Counted from the first letter of the stretch, positions 32,677-44,738 are shown. The stretch is 64,000 bases of DNA from Sphingomonas sp. NFR04 (GCF_900114095.1 NZ_FORV01000004.1:248001-312000); one strand, 5' to 3'. Made by a program: numbers and translations. The notes: generated by a model from the sequence alone, not told the origin.

Positions 32677-35184
32677 ATGAAATTCCAGCACGCACTCCGC
32701 GCGACGGTATCCGTCGCCGCCTTCCTCACCGCTGCCGCAGCGATGCCCGCGCAGGCGCAGGAGACCAGCAGCGTCGCCGCCGACGACCAGGGCGGCAGCG
32801 ACACCGATACCGCCAGCACCATCGTCGTCACCGCGAAGACGACGCGTTCGGCGACCGCGATCTCGTCGGAAGAGATCCAGAAGATCCTGCCCGGCGTTTC
32901 GCCGCTCAAGGCGATCCAGACGTTGCCCGGCGTGCTCTACATCACCGCCGATCCCTGGGGGAACAACGAGCAGAACGCCCAGATCTTCATCCACGGCTTC
33001 AACTTCCAGCAGCTCGGCTACACGATGGACGGCGTGCCCCTGGGCGACCAGAGCTACGGCAATTACAACGGCCTGTCGCCGCAGCGCGCGGTGATCTCGG
33101 AGAATGTCGGCCGCGTCGTGGTGACCACCGGCGCTGGCGATCTCGGCACTGCCTCGACCAGCAATCTCGGCGGCACGGTCGAGACCTTCTCCGCCGATCC
33201 GGCCAAGACGATGGGCGGGACGTTCAACCAGACGGTAGGCAGCTACGGCACCTCGCGCACCTATCTGCGGCTCGACACCGGCACGTTCGGCAATGGCGAG
33301 AACAGCGCCTATGTGTCCGGCGTCCGCCAGCGCGCCCGGGCCTGGGACTTCAACGGCATCCAGGGCGGCTGGCAGGCCAACGCCAAGTTCGTCCATGACA
33401 ATGCCGCCGGCAAGCTGACCGTCTTCTTCGACTATTCGGACAAGAAGGAGCCGAACGAGGACGCGACCAGCTTCTTCCAGCCCTCGCCCGGCGGCACCGC
33501 CACCGCCGCGCAGCTCTACACGCCGCGCACCCGCCCGTTCTTCTATTCGGACCTGAAGGGCATGCGCGCCTATATGGACGCCTTCGGCAACGCGCCGGCG
33601 GCGCAGGGCGGCAACTACCGCAACTATTATTCGGATGCGCAGCGCACCGACTATCTGACCTATGCCCGCTATGACGCCAAGCTGGGCGACCGGGTCACTT
33701 GGTCCAATACCGGCTATTACCACCACAATGACGGCGTCGGTGTGGTCGCGGGGCCGCTCGGCCAGTCGATCACGGTGATCCAGGCCTATCTGGACCCCAA
33801 CTACAGCAAGGCGACCGCTTATGGCGCCAACAAGAACGCGTCGGCGGCGCTGGTCGCCGCGACCGGCGGCTCGGGTCTGGTCACCCGCACCACCGAATAT
33901 CGCATCGACCGCGAAGGCGGAATCTCGAACCTCGACCTCGATTTCGGCGCGCACCAGGTCCAGCTTGGCGCCTGGTTCGAGCATAACAGCGCCACCCAGT
34001 GGCGCCGCTGGTACGGCCTCGACGTCAACAATCCGGACTCCAGCAGCCCCTATATCCGCCCGTCCAACCCGCTGTTCACCCAATATCAGGGCGAAGCGCG
34101 CGTCGATGTGCTCCAGCTCCACCTGCAGGATGCCTGGAAGGTCAACGAGCAGCTCCGCGTCGAAGCGGGCGTCAAGACCAGCGCGCAATGGGCCAATGGC
34201 TATTTCCCGGTGCAGCCCAAGGCGGGCTCGCTCTCGGGCCTGACCGGCAACCTGCCGAGCGGCCGGATCAACACCAAGAACTGGTTCCTGCCCTCGGTCG
34301 GCGCGACCTATGACCTGAACGGCCATGAGCAGCTCTACTTCAACGTCCAGAAGAACCTGCACCAGTATATGGCCTATCTGGGCGGCGGCTCGCTTTCGCC
34401 CTGGTTCACCGGCAGCCAGTCGGCGTTCGATGCCTTCGCCCAGCAGGGCAAGCCGGAGACCAGCTGGACCTATGAAGGCGGCGTGCGCACCCATCGCAGC
34501 TTCGACGGGATCCTGAGCGGGCTCGACGCGCAGGTGAACTATTACCATGTCACCTTCAGCAACCGCTTGCTGGCGATCAGCACCAACCCGGGCGGCATTG
34601 CCGGCGGCGCGATCACCGGCGGCACCTCGATTCTGGTGAACGTGGGCAGCGTGCATACCGACGGTGTCGACGCCGCCTTCACGCTGCACTTCGGCCGCGC
34701 ACTGTCGCTGTACAACGCCACCTCGTACAATAGCTCGACCTATCAGAGCGACTATAGCTCGACGGCGCTGGGCATCGGCGCGGCGGTGCCGGGCTGCATC
34801 GGCGGCGGCGTGGTCAAGGGCGGCGTGGTCCCGACCTGCGGCAAGCAGGTGCCGGGCAGCCCGAAGTGGATGAACAAGTCGGTCGCGACGCTGGCGCTCG
34901 GCGCGTTCGAGGCGCAGGTGACCGGCGACTATGTCGGGCGCCGCTATGCGACCTATGCCAACGACACCAGCGTGAAGTCCTACTTCCTCACCTCGCTGCG
35001 TATCGCCGCCAAGCTGCCGGCGGAGATGGTCCGGCTGAAGAAGGCCGAGCTCAGCCTCAACGTCACCAATGTGGCGGACGTTGGCGGCTGGTCGACCATC
35101 TCGGTGGGCTCGGCGACCAACAGCTACTCGCTCTATCCGATCGCGCCGCGCCAGTGGTTCCTGACCTTCTCGGCCGGGTTCTGA
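32677..35184 (+). CDS. TonB-dependent outer-membrane receptor
   Basis: 835 residues. A signal peptide (MKFQHALRATVSVAAFLTAAAAMPAQA) is followed by a TonB-box-like STIVVTA segment (about 46-54), a plug domain (ILPGVSPLKAIQTLPGVLYI through TSNLGGTVETFSAD) and a 22-strand beta-barrel ending in the aromatic YPIAPRQWFLTFSAGF. The final Phe is the outer-membrane sorting signal. The plug and barrel fit the siderophore/oligosaccharide-type receptors of sphingomonads. It has no enzyme or transporter partner in its operon; the LytTR regulator gene follows on the other strand. Substrate unknown. Confidence 0.93.
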   Translation: MKFQHALRATVSVAAFLTAAAAMPAQAQETSSVAADDQGGSDTDTASTIVVTAKTTRSATAISSEEIQKILPGVSPLKAIQTLPGVLYITADPWGNNEQNAQIFIHGFNFQQLGYTMDGVPLGDQSYGNYNGLSPQRAVISENVGRVVVTTGAGDLGTASTSNLGGTVETFSADPAKTMGGTFNQTVGSYGTSRTYLRLDTGTFGNGENSAYVSGVRQRARAWDFNGIQGGWQANAKFVHDNAAGKLTVFFDYSDKKEPNEDATSFFQPSPGGTATAAQLYTPRTRPFFYSDLKGMRAYMDAFGNAPAAQGGNYRNYYSDAQRTDYLTYARYDAKLGDRVTWSNTGYYHHNDGVGVVAGPLGQSITVIQAYLDPNYSKATAYGANKNASAALVAATGGSGLVTRTTEYRIDREGGISNLDLDFGAHQVQLGAWFEHNSATQWRRWYGLDVNNPDSSSPYIRPSNPLFTQYQGEARVDVLQLHLQDAWKVNEQLRVEAGVKTSAQWANGYFPVQPKAGSLSGLTGNLPSGRINTKNWFLPSVGATYDLNGHEQLYFNVQKNLHQYMAYLGGGSLSPWFTGSQSAFDAFAQQGKPETSWTYEGGVRTHRSFDGILSGLDAQVNYYHVTFSNRLLAISTNPGGIAGGAITGGTSILVNVGSVHTDGVDAAFTLHFGRALSLYNATSYNSSTYQSDYSSTALGIGAAVPGCIGGGVVKGGVVPTCGKQVPGSPKWMNKSVATLALGAFEAQVTGDYVGRRYATYANDTSVKSYFLTSLRIAAKLPAEMVRLKKAELSLNVTNVADVGGWSTISVGSATNSYSLYPIAPRQWFLTFSAGF

Positions 35185-35213
35185 GGATCGGGGAGGGTGG
35201 GGCGCGGGTCGCC

Positions 35214-35331
35214 CTCACCCTCCCACCGGCTTCGCCGGCGGGCCCCTCCCTCTCCCAAAGGGAGAGGGCGCTTATTCCCTCTCCCTTTGGGAGAGGGAGG
35301 GAGCCGCGAAGCGGCGGAAGGGTGAGGGGGA
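35214..35331. repeat. Mosaic palindromic repeat between converging genes
   Basis: CCCTCACCCTCCCACCGGCTTCGCCGG and GGGCCCCTCCCTCTCCCAAAGGGAGAGGG, then CCCTCTCCCTTTGGGAGAGG, GCCGCGAAGCGGC and GGAAGGGTGAGGGGG. The two halves are inverted copies of one unit, as in the element at 24242. It sits between the receptor and response-regulator stops. Confidence 0.8.
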
Positions 35332-35344
35332 AGACCCCAACCGC

Positions 35345-36148
35345 TCAGTGGACGAAGCGCGCCACCACGTCGCGGTACGAGCGCGAGACCTTCACCTGCG
35401 CGCCCGAATTGAGCACCAGGAAGCATTCGCCATTGGTATGCGGCTTCACCTGGCGGACGAGGTCGAGATTGACGATCGTCGAGCGGTGGACGCGCTGGAA
35501 GCGGCGCGGATCGAGCCGCTTCTCCAGATCCTTCATCGTCTCACGCAGGATCAGCGTGTTGTCGCCGGTATAGATGCACATATAGTCGCCGGCGGCATCG
35601 ATCCGCTCGATCGTGTCGACATCGACGCGGAAGATCTGGCCGCGATCCTTGATGTTGATCAGCTTCTCGAAGCGGTTGGACGCCGGCTCCGCGCCGTCGC
35701 CGGTGGCGATATCGTCCACCGCATCCGGTGCCACTTCGGCGAGCACTTCCTTCAGCTTTTCCACTTCCTCCACGCCCCGCTTCTCGGTGAGGCGCTGGCG
35801 GACGCGGTCGAGCGTGTCGGCGAGGCGCGAGGGCTCCACCGGCTTCATCAGGTAATCGACCGCCTGCGCCTCGAAGGCGCGGATGGCATGGTCGGAATAG
35901 GCGGTGACGAAGACGAACAGCGGCGGTTCGACCTCCATCAGCCCCTGGATCACCGAGAACCCGTCGAACCCCGGCATCTGGATGTCGAGGAAAACGAGGT
36001 CGGGCTTGTGCGTCTTGATCGATCGGATGGCTTCGCGGCCATTGGAGCATTTGTCGATGATTTCGACATCCTCATGCTCCTGCAGCCGGAGCTCGAGCCC
36101 CTGAATCGCCAGGGATTCGTCGTCAACGAGGATGGTACGGATGGTCAT
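35345..36148 (-). CDS. LytTR-family response regulator
   Basis: 267 residues. The N-terminal receiver domain has TILVDDESLAIQGL, the phosphorylated Asp in DLVFLDIQMPGFDG (about residue 55), and Thr/Lys positions in VTAYSDHAIRAFEAQAVDYLMKPVEP. A linker of about 50 residues leads to a C-terminal LytTR DNA-binding domain (IDAAGDYMCIYTGDNTLILRETMKDLE ... FQRVHRSTIVNLDLV). LytTR regulators commonly bind pairs of 9-bp imperfect repeats. Its start overlaps the kinase stop by four bases, so the two are a translationally coupled pair. Confidence 0.93.
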   Translation of the reverse strand: MTIRTILVDDESLAIQGLELRLQEHEDVEIIDKCSNGREAIRSIKTHKPDLVFLDIQMPGFDGFSVIQGLMEVEPPLFVFVTAYSDHAIRAFEAQAVDYLMKPVEPSRLADTLDRVRQRLTEKRGVEEVEKLKEVLAEVAPDAVDDIATGDGAEPASNRFEKLINIKDRGQIFRVDVDTIERIDAAGDYMCIYTGDNTLILRETMKDLEKRLDPRRFQRVHRSTIVNLDLVRQVKPHTNGECFLVLNSGAQVKVSRSYRDVVARFVH

Positions 36149-37284
36149 GCGGCCTCTCGGTTCGGTTCCTCAAGCTGGAACGGTATTTCGATCTCAACGC
36201 TGAAACCTTCCCCAGGTTTCGTTCGCGTCTCGAAACGATGGTCAGGCCCGAAAGCCTGAACCAGCCGTTCCCTAATATTGGCGAGCCCCACGCCAGTGGA
36301 GAGCGTCGGCCTCGGACGCGTTTCGATCAATCCCGGACCCGTATCGGACACGGCGATCTGCACCCTGTCTCCGGTGAGTCGAGCCGAAACGATAATATCG
36401 GCGCCGTCCTCCTGCGTGCTGACGGCATATTTGATCGCGTTTTCGACCAAGGGCTGGAGCAGCAGCGAAGGCAGCCTGCCCTTGGCGACGCGCGGATCGA
36501 GATCGAAATGCATGCGCAGCCGCTCGTCGAAGCGCATCTTCTCGATCTCGAGATAGAGCTTCAGCGTCTCGATCTCCTGCGCCAGCGTGACGTGCGCGGT
36601 CGGCTCGTTGGCCAGCGTGTAGCGCAGGAAGGAGGAGAGGCGCGACAGCATGATGTTGGCGCGCTCGGTCTGCTTGAGCAGCACCAGCGTCGAGATCGAA
36701 TTGAGCGTGTTGAACAGGAAATGCGGGTTGAGCTGGTAGCGCAGCATCGCCAGCTGGGCGCTGGAGGCCTGGTTCTCCAGGATCTGCATCTGGTCGATCT
36801 GCTGCTCGACGATCAGGTAGAAATTGATCCCGAAATAGAGCGCCGACCAGCCCGCCAGCACCGTGAAGGTGAGGAAGCTGTAGCCGATCACGCGCGCGAC
36901 GGTGATCCCCGCCTCGGCCGCAGTGAAGGAATAGGTGAAGGCCTCCAGCACCGCATAGATCAGCGTTGCCGCCCCCAGCGTGGCGAGGGTGAGCAGCACC
37001 GCGGGGATTCGCGGCAGGCGCCGGTAGAAGCCGTAGAGCGCCGAGAGCAGCAGCGTCAGGCAATAGCCGACGATCGCCTCGATGATCGCCTTAATCAGCC
37101 CTTCGACCGAAAATCCGTTCGAGATCGAAGACACCGAGCGCAGCAGCAGATAGCCGCTCCAGCCGGTCGCCTGGAGAATCCAGAAGGCCCGGCCCTTGTC
37201 TTCGAAGAAGGGACGCGAAAACAGGTCGGGCTTGGAAAGGCCCAAGGTCCGGGTGTTGGTCTGCGGAAGCGAAGTCTTTGCCAC
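36145..37284 (-). CDS. LytS/YehU-type sensor histidine kinase
   Basis: 379 residues from a GTG at 37284, the only start that avoids coding overlap with the upstream receptor and its terminator; an in-frame ATG far upstream lies in shadow sequence. About four to five transmembrane helices occupy residues 45-165 (including SVEGLIKAIIEAIVGYCLTL). The His_kinase domain has QLNPHFLFNTLNSIS (phospho-His box), SLLLQPLVENAIKYA (N box), SDTGPGL and GVGLANIRERLVQAFG (ATP lid). It is immediately behind the large Oar-like receptor gene and could sense something linked to it; the signal is unknown. Confidence 0.9.
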   Translation of the reverse strand: MAKTSLPQTNTRTLGLSKPDLFSRPFFEDKGRAFWILQATGWSGYLLLRSVSSISNGFSVEGLIKAIIEAIVGYCLTLLLSALYGFYRRLPRIPAVLLTLATLGAATLIYAVLEAFTYSFTAAEAGITVARVIGYSFLTFTVLAGWSALYFGINFYLIVEQQIDQMQILENQASSAQLAMLRYQLNPHFLFNTLNSISTLVLLKQTERANIMLSRLSSFLRYTLANEPTAHVTLAQEIETLKLYLEIEKMRFDERLRMHFDLDPRVAKGRLPSLLLQPLVENAIKYAVSTQEDGADIIVSARLTGDRVQIAVSDTGPGLIETRPRPTLSTGVGLANIRERLVQAFGPDHRFETRTKPGEGFSVEIEIPFQLEEPNREAA

Positions 37285-37317
37285 GCTGCGCCTGTACCAT
37301 CGGGATGGCGAGGGGGC

Positions 37318-37351
37318 AAAAAAAATGCCGGGCGCGCTGGGCGCCCGGCAT
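37318..37351 (-). terminator. Rho-independent terminator of the Oar-like receptor gene
   Basis: Read on the minus strand: ATGCCGGGCGC, loop of five (CCAGC), GCGCCCGGCAT, then eight T. The perfect 11-bp GC-rich stem plus T-run is a textbook intrinsic terminator, 24 bases past the receptor stop. The kinase start codon is only 33 bases beyond the T-run. Confidence 0.9.
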
Positions 37352-37375
37352 TCCAAAGGTGATGGTCGGTGCCGC

Positions 37376-40300
37376 TTAGAAGGTGAAGCGGGCGCCGATG
37401 CGGATCGAGTAGAGCGACTGGTTCGCGTAGATCTGATCGCTCGGCGCGGTGAAGTTGGCCGAACCACCCACCGGCGAGTAGCGATACTGGGCGCAGGGCT
37501 GCGCCGCGCTGGTCGCGACCGTGCCCGCACCATCGGCATTGCCCTTGGTGGTCAGGCACTGCACCCGGACCGTCGCCACGTTGTACGGGAACACGTACTC
37601 GCGGGTCTGGCCCCACTTCTTGTTCAGGAAGTTGGTGAAGTTCTCGATGTCGCCGAAGATGGTGACACGCGATTTGCCCAGCCCGGTCGGCAGTTCCTGC
37701 GAGACGTGCAGGTCGATCCGGGTGAACCACTTGGAGTGGAAGGCATTGCGCGGCGCGACCTGGCCACGATACTTGCCCAGGCCCGAGGCGTCGATGAACG
37801 CGTTCACCGCATCGCGAACCGCCGGGGTGCTGTACGAAACGAGCGGATCGTTCACGGTCGGCACGTACATCAGATAGCGGTTGCCGCCGGTGCCGGTGCC
37901 CGAGCTGACGCCGGTGGTGCCGAACACCGAGGAACGGCCGCTGCCAAAGTCCTGGAAGGTATAGCTGTACGGGTGACCGATGCGCGATTCGCCGAACAGC
38001 GCGAAGGTAGTCTTGTAGTCACCGAAGAAGGCGTGCTCGTAGTTCAGGCTGTACTTGAAGAAGTACTTCACCTGATCGTTCGAGATGCCATAGGCGACGT
38101 TGTTCGGATCGACGAACGCGCCGTTGCTATAGTTCGAACCTGCGGTCGACGAGGTCGCCGGCGACTGGTCCTTCACGTCCTGGTAGGTGAAGCTGCCGTT
38201 GATGTTGAGGCCGAAGTCCCAGGTCTTGTCGACGCGGGCGACACCTATCAGCGCGCGGCCCTTGCTGGTGTTGGTCAGCAGGATGTCGGTGTTGGTGTTG
38301 GTGCTGGCGGCGCCATCGATGATGTTCTGGTAGCGCTGGCGACCATCCGGCGTCAGCGAACCGGCGATCGGCTGCGAACGGATGTCGGTGAAGTACACCT
38401 GGTCGCGAACCTTCGAGTAAAGGAAGTCGGCGCCGAAGGTCCAGCCGCTCACGGCGTATTCGCCGCTGAGCGTGGCGCGCCACTGCGACGGCACCTTGAA
38501 GTTCGGGGCGAGCGCATTGACGTTGGCGTTCGTCGCGACCGTGGCGTTGGTCAGCAGCGTGTTGACCGCGCCGGGGATCGACGTGCCGGTCACGCCCGAA
38601 AGCGCGGCGTTGCCGATCGCGGCGTTGGTCGTCGCACCCGAGAAGCCGGTGGCAGTGCGATTGATCTGCACCGAGTTGGTGAGCACGCCGGTGTTCGAGA
38701 AGCTGTTCGACACATAGACGTCGGGGGTGCCGCCGCCGAAGATGCCGCCGCCGCCGCGAATGCTCACCCGCGGGAGCGGTTTCCAGTCGAAGCCGACGCG
38801 CGGCTGGAACAGGCCCAGGCCGGAGATGTTGGCGTTGTTCGCACCGATGGTCGTGAGCTGACCGTTGACGATGGCACCGCCCACATAGCGCGCCGTGTAC
38901 GCCGCACTGCGCGCCGGCAGATCGTGCATGCCGTACAGATCATAGCGCATGCCGTAGCTGATGTTCAGCGTGGGCGTGACGCGCCAGGAGTCCATCACGC
39001 CGAACGTGTAGCTCTGGTACGAGAAATTCGCCGCAGCGTCATTCGGTACCAGCGACGGGATCGCGTTGGCATAGGTGATCTGGTTGGCGGTCTTGTTCTG
39101 CAGGTCGGCGATCGAGTCGAAGTAATAATTGCCCGCGCTGTTCTGCAGGAACGAGTTGAAGACGTTCACGAACTGCATCTCGGTGAAGACGCGAAGATCG
39201 TGGTCGTTTTTCGTCAGGCGTGCCTGAAGCATGCCGCCCCAGGTATCGGTCTTGAGCTGGTTGGTCTGGCGCGAATTGTCAGGACCGAACGAGACGACCG
39301 CAGCGTTGTTTTCGCACGCGGTAAGCGACGAACCCGAGACCGTCAGCGGCGTCGACGTTTCGTTGGAGCAGACACGGAACTGTGCGAAGCCGCGGCCGAG
39401 CAGCGGATCCTGGATACGCGTGTAGTTCTTGTAGAACACGCGTGCTTCGGTGGAGAAATCGTCCGACCAGTCGGAGTTCAGCTGCACCACGCCCGTGTGC
39501 AGGCGATTGCCCTGGATGTACGCGTTCGACGCCAGGCCGAGGCCGGTGGGGGCGTTGGTGAAGGTGTTGTTCAGCAGGTTGATGGCGTCGTTGGCGTAGG
39601 TGTACGTCACCGACATGCGCTGCTTGTCGCTGATGTTTGCATCAATACGGGCAACGACGCGATCGTCCTTGTCACCCGAGTCGCGCAGCACGCCGCCGGT
39701 GTTGTAGTTGTACACGCTGTTCGCGATCGCGCTGATGCGATCGACCTGCGCCTGGGTGATGCCCGGAATGACGGTGCCGCTGTTGTTGTCGCTCGGACCT
39801 TCCGCGATCGGACGGCCGCCGCGCAGCCGCTCACCGGCGACCATGAAGAACAGCTTGTCCTTGATGATCGGACCGCTCAGCTCGGCACCATAGTTGTCGA
39901 CATGGAAATTCGGGACGTTGACGGTAACGTTCTTGGTCTTCTTGCCGACGAATTCGTCACCCGAGCGGGCGTAGAAGCCGCTGCCGTGGAACTCGTTGGT
40001 ACCAGACTTCAGGACGATGTTGATGGCGCCGCCCTGGAAATTGCCTTCGCGCACGTCATAGGGCGCCACCTTGGCCTGGAATTGGCCGATCGCGTCGAAC
40101 GGAATCGGCGAGCGGCGGCTGGGCAGGCCGTCGGTGTTGAGACCGAAATTGTCGGTGATCGGCACGCCGTCGACGCTGAAGCGGTTGTAGCGCGCGTTCT
40201 GGCCAGCGAAGGAGATCGCGCGGCCGCCCGTGGGGGTATCGTCGAGGCGCGCGAACGGATCGCGACGCGATAGGTCGCGAATGTCGCGGTTGAGGCTGGC

Positions 40301-40732
40301 GACGTTGGCGATCTGCTCGGCCGAGAGCACCGTAGCGGGGCCCTGCGAAATCGAGCGTGCGCCGCGGACCGTGCTGGCGGTCACGACGATGTCCTGGCCC
40401 TCGGCGACGAGTTCGACCGGCAGGTCGAACGACTGCGCGGCGACCGTATAGATGTCGGTGATCGATGCGTTCGAATAGTTCGTCGCGGTCACTTCGACGG
40501 TATAGGGGCCGCCGGTGCGTAGGCCGGTGAGGTTGAAGCTACCGCTAGCGTCGGTGCGAGTGGTCGATCGGGTTCCCGAAGCCGAATTGGTCGCCACGAC
40601 GGAGGCATCGGCGACCGGCGCACCATTGGCGGTCACCGTGCCGCGAATCGTCGAGGTGGTTTCCTGCGCATGTGCTGCAACCGGAAGAAGCAGCGCGGCC
40701 ACGGCCACGCCTGCATAGAGGTTCGTTCGCAT
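37376..40732 (-). CDS. Large Oar-like TonB-dependent receptor with carboxypeptidase-regulatory N-domain
   Basis: 1118 residues. Signal peptide, then a carboxypeptidase-regulatory-like Ig-fold domain (about 24-105; RGTVTANGAPVADASVVATN, then GSFNLTGLRTGGPYTVEVTA). A TonB-dependent plug begins at QDIVVTAST and includes the GGRAISFAGQNARYNRFSVDG block and FQGGAINIVLKSGTNEFHGS, both typical of Oar (Myxococcus) and SusC-like receptors. The barrel ends ...YSIRIGARFTF, with the terminal Phe sorting signal. An intrinsic terminator follows directly. Such receptors import large substrates or act in protein secretion and adhesion; the substrate is unknown. Confidence 0.93.
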   Translation of the reverse strand: MRTNLYAGVAVAALLLPVAAHAQETTSTIRGTVTANGAPVADASVVATNSASGTRSTTRTDASGSFNLTGLRTGGPYTVEVTATNYSNASITDIYTVAAQSFDLPVELVAEGQDIVVTASTVRGARSISQGPATVLSAEQIANVASLNRDIRDLSRRDPFARLDDTPTGGRAISFAGQNARYNRFSVDGVPITDNFGLNTDGLPSRRSPIPFDAIGQFQAKVAPYDVREGNFQGGAINIVLKSGTNEFHGSGFYARSGDEFVGKKTKNVTVNVPNFHVDNYGAELSGPIIKDKLFFMVAGERLRGGRPIAEGPSDNNSGTVIPGITQAQVDRISAIANSVYNYNTGGVLRDSGDKDDRVVARIDANISDKQRMSVTYTYANDAINLLNNTFTNAPTGLGLASNAYIQGNRLHTGVVQLNSDWSDDFSTEARVFYKNYTRIQDPLLGRGFAQFRVCSNETSTPLTVSGSSLTACENNAAVVSFGPDNSRQTNQLKTDTWGGMLQARLTKNDHDLRVFTEMQFVNVFNSFLQNSAGNYYFDSIADLQNKTANQITYANAIPSLVPNDAAANFSYQSYTFGVMDSWRVTPTLNISYGMRYDLYGMHDLPARSAAYTARYVGGAIVNGQLTTIGANNANISGLGLFQPRVGFDWKPLPRVSIRGGGGIFGGGTPDVYVSNSFSNTGVLTNSVQINRTATGFSGATTNAAIGNAALSGVTGTSIPGAVNTLLTNATVATNANVNALAPNFKVPSQWRATLSGEYAVSGWTFGADFLYSKVRDQVYFTDIRSQPIAGSLTPDGRQRYQNIIDGAASTNTNTDILLTNTSKGRALIGVARVDKTWDFGLNINGSFTYQDVKDQSPATSSTAGSNYSNGAFVDPNNVAYGISNDQVKYFFKYSLNYEHAFFGDYKTTFALFGESRIGHPYSYTFQDFGSGRSSVFGTTGVSSGTGTGGNRYLMYVPTVNDPLVSYSTPAVRDAVNAFIDASGLGKYRGQVAPRNAFHSKWFTRIDLHVSQELPTGLGKSRVTIFGDIENFTNFLNKKWGQTREYVFPYNVATVRVQCLTTKGNADGAGTVATSAAQPCAQYRYSPVGGSANFTAPSDQIYANQSLYSIRIGARFTF

Positions 40733-40878
40733 CGAGAGTTCCCTTTTTTAGCCTGTGGCTACCAGTCGTGGCGCTTAGCGCGCCATCTGTCCGGCTGCCC
40801 CCCTGCGTCGCTTTGTTTGCGGAATTGTGACAATGAACGCCAGCTTAATGTTCCATCATGGTGCGTTGCAAAAACGCA

Positions 40879-43014
<2,136 letters not shown>

Positions 43015-43068
43015 CTAAGGGATTGGGGCGGTTGATCGCAAGGGCCTTTGCGGCCATCACCCGCGCCC

Positions 43069-44232
43069 ATGCGTATTGCGACCATGGCCAAGGCACTTGT
43101 CGGACTCCTGCTCTGGATCGTGGTGGCCCTGTGCCTCTTCCTGACCTTGGTGCCGCCCTTCCTCGATCGGATCTATTATCGGGGGGCGGACACCGCACAT
43201 TTCGACGGGGCGCACTTTGCCAACCCCGATGGCGACAGCGCGCCGGTGCCGGCGATGGGCTTTGCCTTCCTGGCGAATCGTCTCGCCAATGCGACCCGGC
43301 AGCCGCCCTGGCCAGCCAGCGTGCCGGTGACGGCGGCGCGGCCGCCGGTGCGGGTGGACGGGCAGGCGATGAAGGTTACCTGGATCGGCCATGCCAGCCT
43401 GCTGATCCAGACCCAGGGGCTCAACATCCTCACCGATCCGGTGTGGAGCGACGTGGCGGGGCCGTTCGGCATGGGCCCCAAGCGTGTGGCGGTCCCTGGC
43501 GTGCGGCTGGTCGATCTGCCCAGGATCGATCTGATCGTGGTCAGCCACAACCACTACGACCATCTCGACCTGGCGACGCTCAAGACGATCTGGCAGCGGG
43601 ACCGGCCGGTGATCATCACCGGGCTCGGCAACGACAGCGTGATCGGGCAGGTGGGCGTGCCCGCGCGCGGCCTCGACTGGGGGCAGCGACTGGCGCTCAG
43701 GCCCGGCATCGACGTCGTCGTCACGCGCAACCATCACTGGAGCAGCCGCTGGTTCGCGGATCGCAATCGCGCGCTCTGGTCGAGCTTCGTGGTGACGCTG
43801 CCCGGCGGCAACCTGTTCTTCGCGGGCGATACCGGCTGGGGCGACGGGAAGTGGCCTGCCGAGGCGGCAGCGCTGGGGCCGGTGCGGTTCGCGGCGATCC
43901 CGGTGGGTGCCTTCCGCTTTGCCCCCGGCCAGATGGCGGCGGACGCGCATATCGGCCCGCGCGACGCGATCCGGGTGTGGGGCGCGCTCGGCCGGCCCTG
44001 GGCGCTGCCGATTCATTGGGGCACGTTCCGGCTTTCCTGGGAAGCCTATCGCACCCCGCCGGACCTGCTGGCGGCGATGCTGCGCTGTGGCGGGAGCGGT
44101 GCCGATCGCTTCGTCGATCACGCGATCGGGCGCAGTTTCGACGTGCCCGCGATCGGCACGCCCCCGCCGGCACCGAGCGACCAGGGCATCGCGACGTGCC
44201 GTGCCGCGGGGCGCTTCGACCGTTTCCGCTGA
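43069..44232 (+). CDS. MBL-fold metal-dependent hydrolase (NAPE-PLD/UlaG-like), membrane anchored
   Basis: 387 residues from the ATG at 43069; the ATG at 43084 would shorten it by five. One N-terminal transmembrane helix (ALVGLLLWIVVALCLFLTLVPPFL) is followed by a metallo-beta-lactamase domain: KVTWIGHASLLIQTQGLNILTDPVWS, the HxHxDH motif as SHNHYDHLDL, GIDVVVTRNHHWSSRW and FFAGDTGWGDGKWP. This order and the IHWGTF near the C-terminus fit the NAPE-PLD-like subgroup (phospholipase D type) of lipoprotein-like hydrolases. The start overlaps the ligA upstream gap only. Substrate unknown, possibly phospholipid. Confidence 0.85.
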   Translation: MRIATMAKALVGLLLWIVVALCLFLTLVPPFLDRIYYRGADTAHFDGAHFANPDGDSAPVPAMGFAFLANRLANATRQPPWPASVPVTAARPPVRVDGQAMKVTWIGHASLLIQTQGLNILTDPVWSDVAGPFGMGPKRVAVPGVRLVDLPRIDLIVVSHNHYDHLDLATLKTIWQRDRPVIITGLGNDSVIGQVGVPARGLDWGQRLALRPGIDVVVTRNHHWSSRWFADRNRALWSSFVVTLPGGNLFFAGDTGWGDGKWPAEAAALGPVRFAAIPVGAFRFAPGQMAADAHIGPRDAIRVWGALGRPWALPIHWGTFRLSWEAYRTPPDLLAAMLRCGGSGADRFVDHAIGRSFDVPAIGTPPPAPSDQGIATCRAAGRFDRFR

Positions 44233-44282
44233 GGTTGAGACGCTTCGCAACCGTTCCTAAGAAGGCGTGAGGGCGGGAGCGG

Positions 44283-44738
44283 ATGCAGCACGATACCGGC
44301 GCAGGGCGCCATCTTGAGACGAGCGGCGGACAGATCGCCACGGCGCTGGCGACCGGGAGCGCCTTGGGCGGGCTGCTGATCCTGCTGCTGTTGGTGGCGG
44401 CGGGACAGCGTGCACCGCTGGCGCTGCTCGCCGGCTGGGCGGTGGGCACGCTGTTTGCGGGGCTGGCGCTTGCGGCGGTCGGCGGGCCGATCTGGCTGTT
44501 GCTGCACGCGATCGGCCTGCGCCGGGGCCGCTACGCCGCGGCGGTGACGGGCCTGCTCGGGCTCGGCCTGTTCGTCGGCGCGCAGAGCGGCAGCGGCATT
44601 GTCGGCCTGGCGCCGATCGATGCGCGCAGCTGGCTGCTGGGGTTGGCGTTCAAGCTCGCCCAGGCGACGGCGGTGACGCTGCTCGCCGGCGGCATCGGCC
44701 TGGCGATGTGGCGCATTGCGTACCGCCCAAGTTCCTGA
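44283..44738 (+). CDS. Hypothetical four-helix membrane protein
   Basis: 151 residues with four hydrophobic segments (about 24-45, 50-75, 84-100 and 124-145), Gly/Ala/Leu rich. No motif or family recognised. It starts 50 bases after the MBL hydrolase stop and ends 47 bases before uvrB, all on the same strand, so it may share a transcript with either. Presence of a neutral, Ala-rich composition alone is weak support for function. Confidence 0.65.
   Translation: MQHDTGAGRHLETSGGQIATALATGSALGGLLILLLLVAAGQRAPLALLAGWAVGTLFAGLALAAVGGPIWLLLHAIGLRRGRYAAAVTGLLGLGLFVGAQSGSGIVGLAPIDARSWLLGLAFKLAQATAVTLLAGGIGLAMWRIAYRPSS

Noticed and set aside
37196..40273. Open frame of 1025 codons antisense to the Oar-like receptor
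   Set aside because: Composition is Arg/Val/Ala/Asp repeats from reverse-reading a GC-rich receptor gene; no signal, domain or ribosome-binding site, and the receptor on the other strand is certain.
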